In this document: positions 63,279 to 64,000 of the stretch, in pieces | Position numbering within the stretch: the stretch's first letter is position 1 | Layout: the number at the start of each line of letters is the position of its first letter | Origin: DATAOG01 sp963798075 | Lineage (GTDB): Bacteria; Pseudomonadota; Alphaproteobacteria; Geminicoccales; Geminicoccaceae | Assembly: GCA_963798075.1 (NCBI GenBank) | Contig: CAWCRU010000036.1 | Coordinates: 124,001 to 188,000, forward strand | Length of the DNA: 64,000 bases | Direction: 5' to 3' | The notes under the pieces: generated by a model | What the model was told of the DNA's origin: nothing | The model's input: the letters and a program-made list of their open reading frames with translations, nothing else | Database searches by the model: none | Translations under genes and position numbers: made by a program

Positions 63279-64000
63279 GTGACCGGCTTCGTTCAGAACG
63301 CGATCGACGCGATCGCGCTCGGCAGCCTGTACGCGCTGGTGGCGCTCGGGATCGGCCTGATCTTCGGCATCATGCGCCTGATCAACTTCGCCCACGGCGA
63401 CTTCATCATGCTCGGTGCCTACGCCCTGATCGTGCCCTCGAGCGCGGTCAGCGCGACCATGCTGATCGGCGCCTGGCCGACGCCGCTTCTGGTCGGCGCG
63501 ATCTGTCTGTTCGTGATCCTGGTCGCCCTCGGCACCGAGCGTCTGGCCTTCCGCCCGGTGCGCGCGGCCGCCCCCTCGGTGCTCCTGATCACCTCGTTCG
63601 CGCTCAGCTTCTTCTTCGAGAACCTCGTGATCATGATTTACGGCGGGAGGCCCAAGGCCGTGAACATCTGGGCCGGGCTCGCCGAGCCGATCATCATGGC
63701 CGGCATCCGGATCCCCAAGCTGCAGCTGATCACGATCGCGGTCACGATCGTTTTGCTCCTGCTGCTGGTCCTGTTCCTCAAGCGCACGCCGATGGGCGTC
63801 GCGATGCGGGCCGCGTCGGAGGACTTCGCGATGGCGCGCCTGCTCGGCGTGCGGGCAAACCGGGTGATCGCCGCCGCCTTCGCGATCAGCGGCTTTCTCG
63901 CCGCCGTGGTCTCGCTCCTGTTCGTCGCCCAGACCGGCGTGCTTGCCTACCACATGGGCGTGCCCCTGGTGCTGTTCGCCTTCGTCGCGACCGTGGTCGG
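63279..64000 (+). CDS. Liv-type ABC transporter permease LivH, truncated by window end
   Basis: From the GTG at 63279 an open frame runs to the last base (240 codons visible, no stop). It encodes NAIDAIALGSLYALVALGIGLIFGIMRLINFAHGDFIMLGAYAL, the LivH N-terminus, then a segment with GGRPKAVNIW, and the coupling motif MRAASEDFAMARLLGVRANRVI. It is the permease partner of the binding protein at 61987-63207, and the remaining permease and ATPase genes should follow outside the window. Confidence 0.9.
   Translation, partial: MTGFVQNAIDAIALGSLYALVALGIGLIFGIMRLINFAHGDFIMLGAYALIVPSSAVSATMLIGAWPTPLLVGAICLFVILVALGTERLAFRPVRAAAPSVLLITSFALSFFFENLVIMIYGGRPKAVNIWAGLAEPIIMAGIRIPKLQLITIAVTIVLLLLLVLFLKRTPMGVAMRAASEDFAMARLLGVRANRVIAAAFAISGFLAAVVSLLFVAQTGVLAYHMGVPLVLFAFVATVV

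Overview
The window is GC-rich, densely coded DNA, most likely from an alphaproteobacterium of the Rhodospirillales/Geminicoccales type. The evidence is a MucR/Ros zinc-finger regulator, the block DUF3576 lipoprotein - leuS - lptE - holA, a SUV3-like helicase followed by an S4-domain gene, and many amino-acid and organic-acid ABC or TTT transporters. The assignment rests on gene content only; there is no rRNA, and I saw no tRNA, CRISPR array or complete insertion sequence.

Layout. 0-4 kb: tctB-tctA tricarboxylate carrier genes and a P-loop kinase-like gene. 4-10.8 kb: a fumarylacetoacetate hydrolase/ketopantoate reductase fusion, a two-gene membrane/pentapeptide cassette bounded by inverted 13-bp repeats, an orphan hicB, a frameshifted ADP-forming acyl-CoA synthetase and mucR. 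10.8-17.2 kb: a seven-gene minus-strand operon (deacetylase, ureohydrolase, NitT/TauT-type importer, two short-chain dehydrogenases). 17.2-22 kb: remnants of sulfatase genes, an intact sulfatase, and a TPR regulator-like gene bounded by 25-bp inverted repeats. 22-40 kb: mostly core genes (helicase, S4 protein, MscS channel, yggS, a tandem pair of JmjC-type uL16-hydroxylase-like genes, two porin-like genes, DUF3576, leuS, lptE, holA, dppBC-like permeases).

40-48 kb is the most unusual part. A four-gene minus-strand operon encodes a protein with a sigma-factor-like linker, a small beta-rich protein, a membrane protein with a degenerate Lon-protease-like domain, and a secreted protein. Next comes an OmpA-family gene, then, divergently, a curlin-like two-repeat secreted protein, a small periplasmic protein and a lipoprotein fusing CsgG, peptidoglycan-binding and DUF4384-like domains. 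The divergent promoter region has a perfect 18-bp direct repeat with 22-bp period. I read this as a candidate curli/holdfast-anchor-like surface-fibre locus with its own regulatory or quality-control module.

48-64 kb: a membrane patatin phospholipase behind a perfect CRP-type palindrome, a livKGFHM branched-chain amino-acid importer, a cAMP-phosphodiesterase-like gene, an O-antigen-ligase-like gene, a class III aminotransferase, N-formylglutamate amidohydrolase and isochorismatase-family genes, and the start of a second Liv-type importer that runs off the end.

Five places need a one-base deletion to restore a conserved reading frame (near 8516, 20372, 20407, 37560 and 54576). One lies in holA, normally essential, so sequence or assembly error is at least as likely as real gene decay. 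The sulfatase remnant at 17.4-18.1 kb is different: several frame breaks plus a large internal deletion mark true decay.
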